From contig CM075773.1 in the NCBI GenBank assembly GCA_037974665.1, positions 29,667,853 through 29,731,852 of the forward strand: a stretch of DNA of 64,000 nt, given 5' to 3'. The position numbers and the translations under genes are program-made. The DNA is from Ehretia macrophylla. Taxonomy: Eukaryota > Streptophyta > Magnoliopsida > Boraginales > Ehretiaceae. Under the pieces are notes generated by a model. It searched no databases. It saw only the letters and a program-made list of their open reading frames with translations, and was not told where the DNA came from. Positions 48,129 through 59,059 of this stretch are shown here, piece by piece (the first letter of the stretch is position 1; each line of letters begins with the position of its first letter).

Positions 48129-48140
48129 GCTCTGATACCA
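48129..48140 (-). promoter_or_regulatory. Primer binding site of element B
   Basis: Minus strand reads TGGTATCAGAGC, 11 bases from the LTR edge, as in element A. Confidence 0.92.
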
Positions 48141-48151
48141 TTAATATAAGA

Positions 48152-49151
48152 TGTCATGCCCCAACCCGACCTATAGAGGTTAGACTAGGGCGTGATCTAA
48201 ACATTCATATCACTTCACGCACTTAGTCGTTCATTAAGGTTTAACGCTTAACGTTAGCCTAGAACTCCAAAAATTTGTCCAGAAAACCGGCAGCATAACG
48301 ATTGTAATTGGCTCTTTAGTTTGACCTAATTTCCTAAACGTCTCAAAACTTTCAATTTCAAATTTGATTCCAACTAAGATTACTATTTATCACCAATTGA
48401 AATGTCTACTATTTTTCTCAAATCTCGTTTATGTGTCAATCCTTGTTACAAAGTACCTGTTGATCTTAGCTTACCAATTTGTACCTACTTAAGATTGGAT
48501 AGATTCATTTTACTTAACCTTTTACCTAATGCTTCATAAGCCTGTGATAGATACTTAACCAAAGTAGCGATAGCAAGATGACCAGAAGAGTGTGTATCTA
48601 GTTATGATCAGTACAAACCAAAATTCGACCCCAAATTACAACGGGGGTCATTTACAATACAACAACAAGCAACATAAGAAATAGTCTTCAAGCAACATAT
48701 CGTTCACAAAATGGCCATAGTCAAGTAAGGCACGTAAGACAAGCAATCATTCCAAGGAGTCATCAATAGGCATGTTATCCTTGGGTACCTATTCCTGGTC
48801 TTCTTCACCTGTGATGATAAAAGAGGGTGAGTCCTTATGAACTCAGCAAGGGGGAACGAGAAATATGTTTCGAAACTCTTTTCCGGTTAAACTTATGAAA
48901 AACTCTTTTTGAAAACATGTCACGTATTACAAGTAATAAGGTACGCAAAGTATAGGAATCAAATTGAGCAACATATACAATTACCAATCATTTCAAGGAT
49001 ATGGCGAGCATTTGCTCTCAATATCAATTTTGATACGATTGTTGCGGCCGACTTCAATAATCCACTTATCGCTCCCATTTGGGTTACTTTGGATGTACCC
49101 CGAAAACCTACGACCTAACTCTCCGAGGGTGGAATACCAAGCGAGAAAGGG
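48152..49151 (-). repeat. 5' LTR of element B, inner part (left of element C)
   Basis: Starts (plus strand) TGTCATGCCCCAACCCGACC, the reverse of the LTR end, and follows the A-family LTR to AAGCGAGAAAGGG, where element C interrupts it. The remaining part resumes at 59060. The last five bases are the left target duplication of C. Confidence 0.93.
49147..49151. repeat. Target-site duplication of element C (left copy, AAGGG)
   Basis: AAGGG pairs with GAGGG at 59060-59064. The LTRs of A show the uninterrupted target as the complement of CCAATTCCCTCTCTCGCTTG. GAGGG is therefore ancestral and the left copy has one G-to-A change. Confidence 0.88.
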
Positions 49152-51609
49152 TGTCACGCCTCAACTCGACCCCACTTACAATCAGTCAGGAAGCAACGGA
49201 ATTTCGGTAGTATAACGACAGTAATTAAGATACCGAAGCTCTAAACCAACCTCTCTGAACATCATACAATCAAACTTCTCAACCAAACAACAATCAATTC
49301 CTCAATACTATTAACAACATACAATATAACCGTATTATACAATAATCATTCTTAGTTATACGCCTCCGTTCCAACATAACCTTAACTTTAACATACATAT
49401 CAAAATAGATTATAAACCATCTTAGCAACCTAGATCATAACAAAAGAAAGACTACTAAGTTAGCATCATTTAGTTCATTATCTTTACTACAACTTTTACA
49501 TCATAAATTACAAAGTAAATAAAAGACAACTAGATTAATTTACAAGATAATAGAGTATACAACATCTCAAGCATCAAGGACAAGACTCTAACACATAGGA
49601 CTCGTCCACATACGACACATTATCCCCTTCTGGAGGCACGTACCCGTAATCTAGTTCAATAACACCTGTATGCATGCAATAATAGAGAGTGGGCTTATAT
49701 AAACAAGCTCAGTGAGGATCCGATAGATCTCTAATAGTATTTATTATACTCCTTAGAATTGATCCTTTGAGCAGTAAACACGCAATAAAACATCAATAAC
49801 AATATAAACACATAACTATAATGACCAATCAATAAATGATACTTTAGTTGGTGTAGCTCCATACGCCATCACGATCTCAACCATTCTTCTTATAACTCCA
49901 TTACTCACGCACCTGAGGTACCTTACTAGCCCCTCCCTCCATGACACCTCCGTCATACGAGATGGAGGTAGTCTCTGGTAGTCATGCCGTTATCAACCTG
50001 ACAACCCGATGCTGCCCGAGAGGTGGCACACACATACCAAGACTCAGCAATAAAATTAAACATCAATCGTTCACAGGAGGATAATCTAGCAGAATTGCCT
50101 ATCTCCCGGTTCATTAATCATCAATCAATAATCATCAATAATAATCAATTAGCATCAATTGTCATCAATATAACATCAAGTAATCAATTAAACAACAAAA
50201 AACAAAGTTACATGACAAAGTAGGCCACCCAACTTAACATGCATTAAACACGTAATCTAACCCTAGTCTAACCATCAACAACTCACAATTCAATCACTCA
50301 AATACCACCCAATCAACTAAGGCTCAATTCAACAATTTAAAGAAAGACAACCTAAACTTCAAATAATCATAACTTACATTCTACCAATCCAAATCACTCC
50401 AAATCAGTTTCTAACACTCACCCATTCAATCAACTACATTAGCCCTCTCAGAAACCAACCAACACACATCAAAATCAAAGCCAACAACCCTAAAAACTCA
50501 ATGCACCTAGGATGAAATTTTCGGATTTTCACCCAAACATCGCAATCTAAAATTCGGCATTATAACGGCGTTACCACGTAATTAACAAACTTTTAGAAAT
50601 CGACGGCAATCGATTCCAACCATAACAACTCAAGATAATCCTCAAATAGCTAATTAATCAACTTTTAATACCTGAAAATAAATAATTTCACTACAATGGT
50701 TCAAATCTCGTAGTAATACACATAAATGATCCTTAGCATGCACTGAGCAATAATATAACTTCAAATTAACACTTTAACGGTTCAAAATGCAGTTATGAGC
50801 AAAAACATAAATATGACTTTTGAGATTTAGAATTTTTCTCTCACCTCTAATCCGAAACAAGCCTAGATATGCGTGCAATGCGTGCCCAACAAGCAGAATC
50901 CAACTCGGTACGAAAATCTACGGACAAAAACTATATTTTTTTATAAAAATTTGCTTTGAAAACCTTGAAAATTCTTTCTCTTTTCTCCCTTGAAACTCTG
51001 GGCCCTTTGTGTATGTTGATGAGTGTGTTTTGTGTGCTTTATAATGTGTGTAACTACAAAATACTCAAAAGTCAACAAAATAAATAAAGTCAAAGTTAAA
51101 AACTAATTAATTTTTAGTGTTTTCTTGACTTTAAATTCATTTTCTTGATCACCATTGCTCAAAACAATTGTACAACACCCAAGTTAGCTCAAGTAGGTTA
51201 TTTTTAGGTGACAAGAAGTTTTACATTTAAACAATTTCACTCGAGTCGGCTTAAAACTCGATTTTTGTAAAAGACAGTGTAAAATTCTTAAAAATTCCAA
51301 AACCGATTCCAAAACCGTTTTAATCAAACACGGGTCTATTAATACCCGAGGACAAGGTTTTAAAATGTTTAAAACACTCCTATAAAAAATTTAGCAGACA
51401 TGTGTTCAAAAATACTATTCGCCAAAACCGACGATAAAATTTCTAATTCCGTTTTTTATGAAAATTTCATGAATGCATACTTAGCATTTATGAGGAGTAT
51501 TAATCACATATTTAGCACATTATGAGTCATATAGCATATAAACAGGTTAATTAACACAAAACGAGATAAAACACGCAATTCAAGATAAAGCAAAGTATGG
51601 GGTCTCACA
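49152..51609 (-). repeat. 3' LTR of element C
   Basis: Plus strand begins TGTCACGCC and ends GGTCTCACA, matching 56612-59059. It is AT-rich. A TATA-like box on the minus strand (TATAAAG, 51037-51043) is shared with the other copy. Confidence 0.95.
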
Positions 51610-51610
51610 T

Positions 51611-51632
51611 TCTCCCCCCCTCCCCCCCCTTA
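51611..51632 (-). promoter_or_regulatory. Polypurine tract of element C (long G run)
   Basis: Minus strand carries two G runs separated by an A (about 8 and 7 G) directly beside the 3' LTR. This is the plus-strand primer region and is unusually G-rich compared with A and B. Confidence 0.88.
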
Positions 51633-51687
51633 AAGAAATTTTATCCCCGAAATTCTTACTTGCTGAACGGAAATAATCTGGATACTG

Positions 51688-52239
51688 CTACTGTATCTTA
51701 TCTCGCCTCTCCCAAGTAGCTTCCTCGATACCGTGATGTTTCCACAACACCTTGACCATCAGCATCTTCTTCGACCTCAACTCTCGTTCTATCTGATCAA
51801 GAATACGAATCGGCCGCTCGTCATAAGTCAGATTCTCACGAAACTGTAACGGCTCTGGCTCAAGAATATGAGAAGGATCCGGATTATATTTCCGCAAATT
51901 AGACACGTGAAATACATCGTGGACATTAGAGAAATTCTTTGGAAAAGCCAATCGATATGCTAAGTTACCAACTCTGCCAGTAATCTCAAATGGCCCCACA
52001 AACCTCGGACTCAGCTTACCACCTTTACCATAACGAGCAAACCCCTTTCGAGGAGACAATCTCAAGAAAACTCGATCTCCGACTATAAACTCCAAATCCC
52101 GACGATGCTTATCAGCATAACTCTTGAATCTACTCTGCGTTGTAAACATTCTCTGCCTGATCAACTGAACATTCTCGATCTTCGCTAGAAGCTCTGGCAT
52201 AATAGTCGGATCAACAGTTTTCATCTCCCCTACTTCATC
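51688..52239 (-). pseudogene. pol: Integrase C-terminus and chromodomain-like tail of element C
   Basis: An open stretch of 178 codons after a TGA at 52240-52242 (TGG in A/B). It contains VGDRVFLRLSPRKGF, SPRFVGPFEITGRVGNLAYR, VFHVSNLRKYNPDPS and the tail VKVLWKHHGIEEATWERR, parallel to A and B. It ends the pol remnant 55 bases before the polypurine tract. Confidence 0.83.
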
Positions 52240-52932
52240 TCAATACAAAGGTGAACGACCCTTAAGACCGTAAAGAGCTGCAAAACATGCCACCCCAATA
52301 GTAACTTGATAACTATTGTTATAGGCAAACTTGGCAAGTGGTAGATGTTTCTCCCAGTTCTTCCCGAAGTCCAGAACACAAGCCCTGAGCATATCTTTCA
52401 GAATCTGAATAGTCCTCTCAGACTGACCGTCGGTCTGTGGATGATATGCTGTACTAAAATTCAGCTGAGTACCCAAAGTCTCCTGAAGTTTCTTCCACAA
52501 ATGAGAAGTAAATCGAGGATCTCGATCTGAGAAAATACTAGATAGAATCCCGTGAAGTCTAACAATCTGATCCAAATAAAGATCCATCAACTTTGCAACT
52601 TCATCTCCCATCCACATCGAAATAAAGTGAGCTGTCTTAGTCAAACGATCCACGACAACCCAAACCACATCGTTACCTCTCGGAGTTCTAGGCAACCCAG
52701 TGATGAAGTCCATCGTAATATGCTCCCATTTCCACTGTGGTATAGCCAACGGTTGAAGCAAACCTGCTGGTTGTTGATGCTTGGCTTCCACTCGTTGACA
52801 AGTCAAACATCTAGACACGAACTGAGCAACTTCTCTCTTCATATTATTCCACCAGTAATGTTGCTTCAATTCCCGATACATCTTGTTTCCACCAGGATGA
52901 ATGGTGTACTTAGAATTATGAGCCTCCTCCAA
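52240..52932 (-). pseudogene. pol: Integrase core of element C
   Basis: Open for 230 codons. The HHCC zinc set is at about H5, H12, C42 and C45, and D,D(35)E at D75 (TMDF), D136 (FSDRD) and E172 (GQSERT). All catalytic residues are kept. The first codon is not ATG, and stops upstream and at its end (TGA 52240-52242) show it is a piece of dead pol. Confidence 0.92.
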
Positions 52933-53154
52933 AATACCTCACCTCAAACCCGGTTCATCGGGAACACAAACCTTGTTCCGAAACCGAAAAATACCATCCT
53001 CGTGTAATTTGAAATCAGACTGATCATCCATGATCTGATCCTTGATCTTCTGAAGTTTAACATCAAGTTGTTGAGCTTCTCTGATCTGAGACTACAATAA
53101 AGGCTGAATACGGAGATGTGAACACATCACCCCAACCTGAGTCAACTCCGGTCT

Positions 53155-53619
53155 CTAATAAGTGAATTCCTCAAGAACCTCCCACTTCTTGACAGCCAAA
53201 CAAGATACATTCGCTTTACGGCTAAGAGCATCTGCCACCACATTTGCCTTCCCAGGCAGATAACTGATAGAACAATTATAATCTCCAAGAAGTTCCATCC
53301 ACCTCCGCTGACGCATATTCAACTCCTTCTGTGAGAATAAATACTTAAGACTCTTATGATTAGTGAAAATCTCGAACTTACTGCCCCACAGATAATGACG
53401 CCACTTTTTCAGTGCGAAAACAACAGCTGCCAACTCATGATCATGAGTCGGATAGTTCATCTCATATGGTTTCAACTTTCTAGAAGCATAGGCAATAACC
53501 CGGCCATTCTGCATAAGAACACATAGCAAGCCCTCCTTGGATGCATCACTGTAGATAACTATATTGTCGGTCCCCTCTGGTAGAGCAAGTACTGAAGCAG
53601 TAGTCAATCTCTTTTTCAA
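53155..53619 (-). pseudogene. pol: RNase H remnant of element C
   Basis: YSDASKEG (D25), HDHELAA (E62) and VVADALSR are present, but the third acidic residue is lost: FTNHKS instead of TDHKS (Asp to Asn at about residue 87, one G-to-A change). A frameshift near 53632 separates it from RT, and TAG at 53155-53157 ends it. Two more stops lie in the linker to integrase before 52932. Confidence 0.88.
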
Positions 53620-53633
53620 CTCCTGAAACCACT

Positions 53634-54629
53634 CTCACACTTCTCATCCCAAACAAAACTAGTCTGTTTCAGAGTTAACTTATAAAGTGGCCCGACAATC
53701 TTAGAAAAGTCCTTGACAAACCTACGGTAATAACCCGCCAAGCCAAGAAAGCTACAAACCTCCGAAATATTCTCCGGACGTTTCCAAGACATCATCGACT
53801 CAATCTTAGTGGGATCTACAGATATACTGCTCTGTGTGATAACATGACCAAGAAAAGATATGCATTGCAGCCAAAATTCACATTTGTTGAACTTCGCAAA
53901 TAAATTATGCTCCTGCAGCTTCTGTAAGACAAGTCATAGATGTTGTTCGTGCTCCAATTCTAACTTAGAATAAACCAAGATATCATCAATGAAGATCACC
54001 AGGAACTGGTCTAAGTACGGCTGGAAAACCCGATGCATAAGGTCCATAATTGTTGCCAGTGCATTAGTTAATCCAAAGGGCATAACTACAAACTCATAAT
54101 GCCCGTACCGAGTTCTAAAGGCAGACTTCGGAACATCCTCCATGCGAATCCGAAGCTGATAATACCCCCGCCTCAAGTCAAACTTAGAGTAGACTTTGGC
54201 TCCCTGATGTTGATCAAACAACTCGTCAATCAGTGGCAAAGGATACTTGTTCTTGATAGTCACCTGATTCAAACCATGATAGTCAATGCATAACCTCAAG
54301 GTACCATCCTTCTTCTTCACAAATAAAATAGGAGCTCCCTAAGGTGAAGAACTCTGTTGAATGAAACCCTTCTCTAACAACTCCTGCAACTGAGTTTTTA
54401 ACTCCTTCAACTCAGCTGGTGCCATCCGATACGCTGATTTAGAAATAGGTTGAGTACCGAGAACAAGATTGATCACAAACTCCACATCTCTCTCTGGCGG
54501 TAACCCTGGCAACTCCTCGGGAAATACATTAGGATATTCCCGAATAATAGGAACTTCCTCCAGCTGTAGCTTATCAGATCGTTTGTTGAACAAATAAGCT
54601 AGATAACCCCACCACCCCTTACTCACCAA
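53634..54629 (-). pseudogene. pol: Reverse transcriptase remnant of element C
   Basis: The N-terminal part (54339-54629) carries VFPEELPGLPPERDVEF and KGFIQQSSSP, then TAG at 54339-54341 (TGG expected). The 53934-54320 part holds [41 protein letters not shown] and FIDDILVYS, ending in TGA (CGA expected). The connection region continues to the frameshift near 53632. The NAPAAF motif reads NALATI, another sign of decay. Confidence 0.9.
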
Positions 54630-54639
54630 CTTAACGGCT

Positions 54640-55139
54640 TTAGTTGCTGAGATAACAAAACTCGTCTTAGCACCCCGGTTCCCTATACCTCAACTACTGG
54701 CTAATCTGGCAAATGAAACTGTACTACCTTTGTTTTACAATTTAACTAGGCATCATACTTAGATAACCAATCCATACTGAAGATAACATCGTACCCCCGG
54801 ATAGGAAATAAGATAAGGTCCGAAGGAAAATTATACCCCTTAACATGTATTGTACAATCCTTACACACTAAGCCAGTAATATACTTATCAGTCAAAGAGG
54901 TACTAATCTCAACCACATAAGGCAATCTTTCAGGTTGCACATTAACATGTTGCACACAAGCAGGAGTAATGAAAGAATGCGTAGCACCAGAATCAATCAA
55001 CACTTTAACAAGTTGATCAAGTATAAGGAAGTTACCTTCCACAACTACAGTCTCCTCAGGCATCTCTTCCAAGTCAACTGTGTAGGCCCGAGCCTGAACC
55101 TGCTGCTGCTGAGGTGCACTGCCTATAGATCTCCCCTGA
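54640..55139 (-). pseudogene. Aspartic protease remnant of element C
   Basis: VLIDSGATHSFITPACV shows the normal Asp-Ser-Gly triad (Asp 54992-54994), unlike A and B. The VIFSMDWLSKYDA segment is followed by TAG at 54746-54748 and further stops near 54680-54720. Confidence 0.88.
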
Positions 55140-56342
55140 TAACCCTGAGTCGCTGCCCGACCCTCAGTCCTCTGATATTTAGGGCAATCCCTCGCCCTAT
55201 GCTGATTGCTACCGCAACCCAAACAAACCCCTGACTTCACCCTGCAGTCGGCCTCCACATGGCCCTAGCGCTTGCAGTAAGTACATTGCGGTGATGATGC
55301 ACTGATACTGCCCCTAGAAGAACCAGAAGCTGAAGAAGCAGCTGTACCAGCCTGCTGCTGAGGTCTAACAAAACTAGGCCCGTATTGACCTTGAGACTGG
55401 GCTGGTCTGTACTGGGACTGAACCTGATAGGACCCGTGCTGAAACTGAGCTCGATAATAACTCTGCTGACCCTGTGGTCTGAAAGAACCCTATTGAGCTG
55501 GCGGCCTGTACACAACCTGCTGTACTGAAGGCCGATACACTCCCTGCTGACCCTGCGGCTGAAATGGCCTCTTGCTAGGCTGGCTAGATACAATCTGTTC
55601 CCCCTTCCTCTTCTCCAGTCTAGAAGCTGCATCAAAGGCCTCAGTTATTACATCATACCGATTCAGGGCCATCGCATCTGGAATCTCGGGCCTCAACCCC
55701 AACATGAACCTATGAGTCCTACGTTCTTCATCAGCCATATACTCTGGTGCATTTAGGGACAACCTAATGAAAGTGGCCTCATACTGAGCCACGGAAGCAT
55801 TTCCCTGCACTAAGGCTAGAAACTCTGCCTCTCTCCGCTCCCTCGCGATCCTCGGGACATACTTTGCCCGGAAAGCTAACAGAAAGGTATCCCAAACATA
55901 CGGAATACCCTGAGTTTCCCAGCTAGTTTTCACTGTGCACCACCATTCTTCCACCTCATCATCTAGCAAGTACATGGCAAAAGTAACCTTATGCTCATCG
56001 GTATAATCAAGAGGGTCAAAAATCTTCTCCACCTTGCTAATCCACGCCTCAGCCTTCCTATCATCCGGCTCCCCCTTGAAACCGTGGTGGATAATACCAT
56101 AAAAACGCTTTTAGTGTACCACGACCATGGTACCCACCTTGTGCATTCAACAACTGATTCTGCAATGCCTGATTCTGGGCAGCCTGCCCTGCCAGTAACT
56201 GTGCCTGACTAGCCATGATCTCATTCATCCTATCAAAAGCTGCACCTATACGATCATCATCCCTAACTTGGCCTGCTGCCACATTTCTCTGAACCTCCTT
56301 AGTCACCTCAGGCCTACCTCTGGTCCTCGGTCTTCCCGTCAT
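55140..56342 (-). pseudogene. gag: gag pseudogene of element C
   Basis: The likely start is ATG at 56342 (MTGRPRTRGRPEVT...), because the open frame upstream runs towards the primer site. A frameshift near 56065 separates the N-terminus from the capsid part (FDPLDYTDEHKV, EEWWCTVKTSW, 55490-56032). TAG near 55490 and TAG at 55265-55267 interrupt a Q/Y/S-rich linker and the first knuckle (CTYCKR, stop, GHVEADC). The second knuckle is intact (CLGCGSNQHRARDC). The Q-rich linker is longer than in A/B. Confidence 0.88.
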
Positions 56343-56593
56343 TCTACTAATCAAAGAGTTAGCATAGGTTATAGCACATAAGCAAACTATGAACAACTAT
56401 TAGCACATAAACAACAAACGCATTTAAAGCACATAAATCACTTAAGTATCAATCACATAAACAAATTAATCACATAATCACTTAATCACTTAACCATATT
56501 AACACATAGTTCACTTTTCTTTCACTTCATGCATACTTTCATGCTAAGACCATTACCCACATTCTGAGAATACCCCGGCTGACAGCTACATGC

Positions 56594-56605
56594 GCTATCA
56601 TACCA
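56594..56605 (-). promoter_or_regulatory. Degenerate primer binding site of element C
   Basis: Minus strand reads TGGTATGATAGC, six bases from the LTR edge: 10 of 12 match the initiator Met-tRNA site TGGTATCAGAGC seen in A and B. The two changes fit post-insertion decay. Confidence 0.7.
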
Positions 56606-56611
56606 CGTAAA

Positions 56612-59059
56612 TGTCACGCCCTAACTCGACCCCACCTACAATCAGTCAGGACGCAACGGAATTTTGGCAGTATAACAACAGTAATTAATATACCGAGGCT
56701 CCAAACCAACCTCTCAAAACATCATACAATCAAACTTCTCAACCAAATGACAATCAATTCCTCAATACCATTAACAACATACAACATAACCATATTATAC
56801 AACAATCATTCTTAATTATACGCTTCCGTTCCAACATAACCTTAACTTTAACATACATATCAAAATAGACTATAAACCAACTTAGCAACCTAGATGATAA
56901 CAAAAGAAAGACTACTAAGTTAGCACCATTTAGTTCATTATCTTTACTACAACTTATACATCATAAACTACAAAGTAAATAAAAGACAACTAGATTAATA
57001 TACAAGATAATAGAGTATACAACATCTCAAGCATCAAGGACAAGACTCTGGCACATAGGACTCATCCACATACGACACATTATCCCCTTCTAGAGGCACG
57101 TACCCGTAATCTTGCTCAATAACACCTGTATGCATGCAATAATAGAGAGTGAGCTTATATAAAACAAGCTCAGTGAGGATCCGATAAATCTCTAACAGTA
57201 TTTACTATACTCCTTGGAATTGATCCTTTGAGCAGTAAACACGCAAAAAAACATTAATAACAATATAAACACATAACTATAATGACCAATCAATAAGGGA
57301 TACTCTAGTTGGTGTAGCTCCATACGTCATCACAATCTCAACCATGCTTCTTATAACTCCCCATTACTCACGCACCCGAGGTACCTCACTAGCCCCTCCC
57401 TCCATGACACCTCCGTCATGCGAGCTGGGGGTAGTCTCTGGTAGTTATGCCTTTATCAACCCGACAGCCCGATACTGCCCGAGAGGTGGCATACACATAC
57501 CAAGACTCAGCAATAAAATTAAACATCAATCGTTCACAGGAGGAAAATCTAGCAGAATTGCCTATCTCCCGATTCATCAATCATCAATCAATAATTATCA
57601 ATTATCATCAATTGCCATCAATATAACATCAAGTAATCAATTAAACAACAAACAACAAAGTTAGATGACAAAGTAGGCCATCCAACTTAACATGCATTAA
57701 ACACGTAATCTAACCCTAGTCTAACCATCAACAACTCACAATTCAATCACTCAAATACCATCCAATCAACTAAGGTTCAATTCAACAATTTAAAGAAAGA
57801 CAACCTAAACTTCAAATAATCGTAACTTACATTCTACTAATCCAAATCACTCCAAATCAGTTTCTAACACTCACCCATTCAATCAACTACATTAGCCATC
57901 TTGGAAACGACCCAAGACACATCAAAATCAAGGCCAACAACCCTAAAACCTCAATACACCTAGGCTGAATTTTCCGGATTTTCACCCAAACATCGCAATC
58001 GAAAATTTGGCATTATAACGGCGTTACACGTAATTAACAAACTTTTAGAAATCGACGGCAATCGATTCTAACCACAACAACTCAAGATAATCCTCAAATG
58101 GCTAATTAATCAACTTTTAATACCCAAAAATAAATAATTTTGCTACGATGGATCAAATCTCATAGTAATACACATAAACGATCCTTAGCATGCACTAAGC
58201 AATAATATAACTTCAAATTAACATTCTAACGGTTCAAAATGCAATTATGAGCAAAAACATAAAAAATGACTTTTGAGATCTAGAATTTTTCTCACCTTTG
58301 ATGCGATATAAGCCTTGATATGCATGCAATGCGTGTCCAACAAGCGGAATCCAACTCGGCATGAAAAACTACGGACAAAAACTAGCTTTTTCTATGAAAA
58401 TTTGCTTTGAAAATCTTAAAAATTCTTTCTCTTTTCTCCCTTGAAACTCTCGGCCCTTTGTATGTGTTGATGAGTGTGTTTTGTGTGCTTTATAATGTGT
58501 GTAACTACAAAATACTCATAAGTCAACAAAATAAATAAAGCCAAAGTTGAAAACTAATTAATTTTTAGTGTTTTCTTGACTTTAAATTCATTTTCTTGAT
58601 CACCATTGCTCAAAACAATTATACAACACCCAAGATAGCTCAAGTAAGTTATTTTAGGTGACAAGAAGTTTTACATTAAAATAATTTCACCCGAATCGGC
58701 TTAAAACTCGATTTTCTTTAAAGAAAGTGTAAAAATATTTAAAATTTCAAAACCGATTCCAAATCCGTTTTAATCAAACACGGGTCTATTAATACTCGAG
58801 AACTAGGTTTTAAAATGTTTAAAATACCCCTGTAAAAATTTTAGCGGACAGGTGTTCAAGAACACTATTCATCAAATCCGAAGATAAAATTTCTGATTCC
58901 GTTTTTGATGAAAATTTCATGAATGCACACTTAGCATTTATTAGGAGTAATAATCACATATTTAGTACATTCTGAGTCATATAGCACATAAACAGGTTAA
59001 TTTGCACAAAACGAGGTAAAACACGCAATTCAAGATAAAGCAAAATATGGAGTCTCACA
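56612..59059 (-). repeat. 5' LTR of element C
   Basis: Copy of 49152-51609, beginning TGTCACGCC on the plus strand and ending AGTCTCACA. It is colinear throughout, with small indels accounting for the 10-bp length difference. Confidence 0.95.
58488..58494 (-). promoter_or_regulatory. Candidate TATA box in the 5' LTR of element C
   Basis: TATAAAG on the minus strand, about 565 bp into the LTR, conserved in the other LTR (51037-51043) and followed by a purine-rich leader-like stretch. A promoter role is inferred from position only. Confidence 0.4.

Larger units (their letters stand above)
49152..59059 (-). mobile_element. Element C: Ty3/gypsy chromovirus-type element nested in the LTR of B
   Basis: A 9,908-bp minus-strand element with LTRs of 2458 bp (left, 3') and 2448 bp (right, 5'), TGTGAGAC...GCGTGACA termini, a C/G-rich polypurine tract and gag-pol remnants. 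It splits the 5' LTR of B at a 5-bp duplicated target, so it inserted after B. LTR copies differ by about 8% in two sampled stretches (23 in ~285 bp; 10 in ~129 bp). The LTR sequence is unrelated to A/B except at the outer termini, so it is a different family of the same broad lineage. Stops and frameshifts disable it. Confidence 0.95.
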
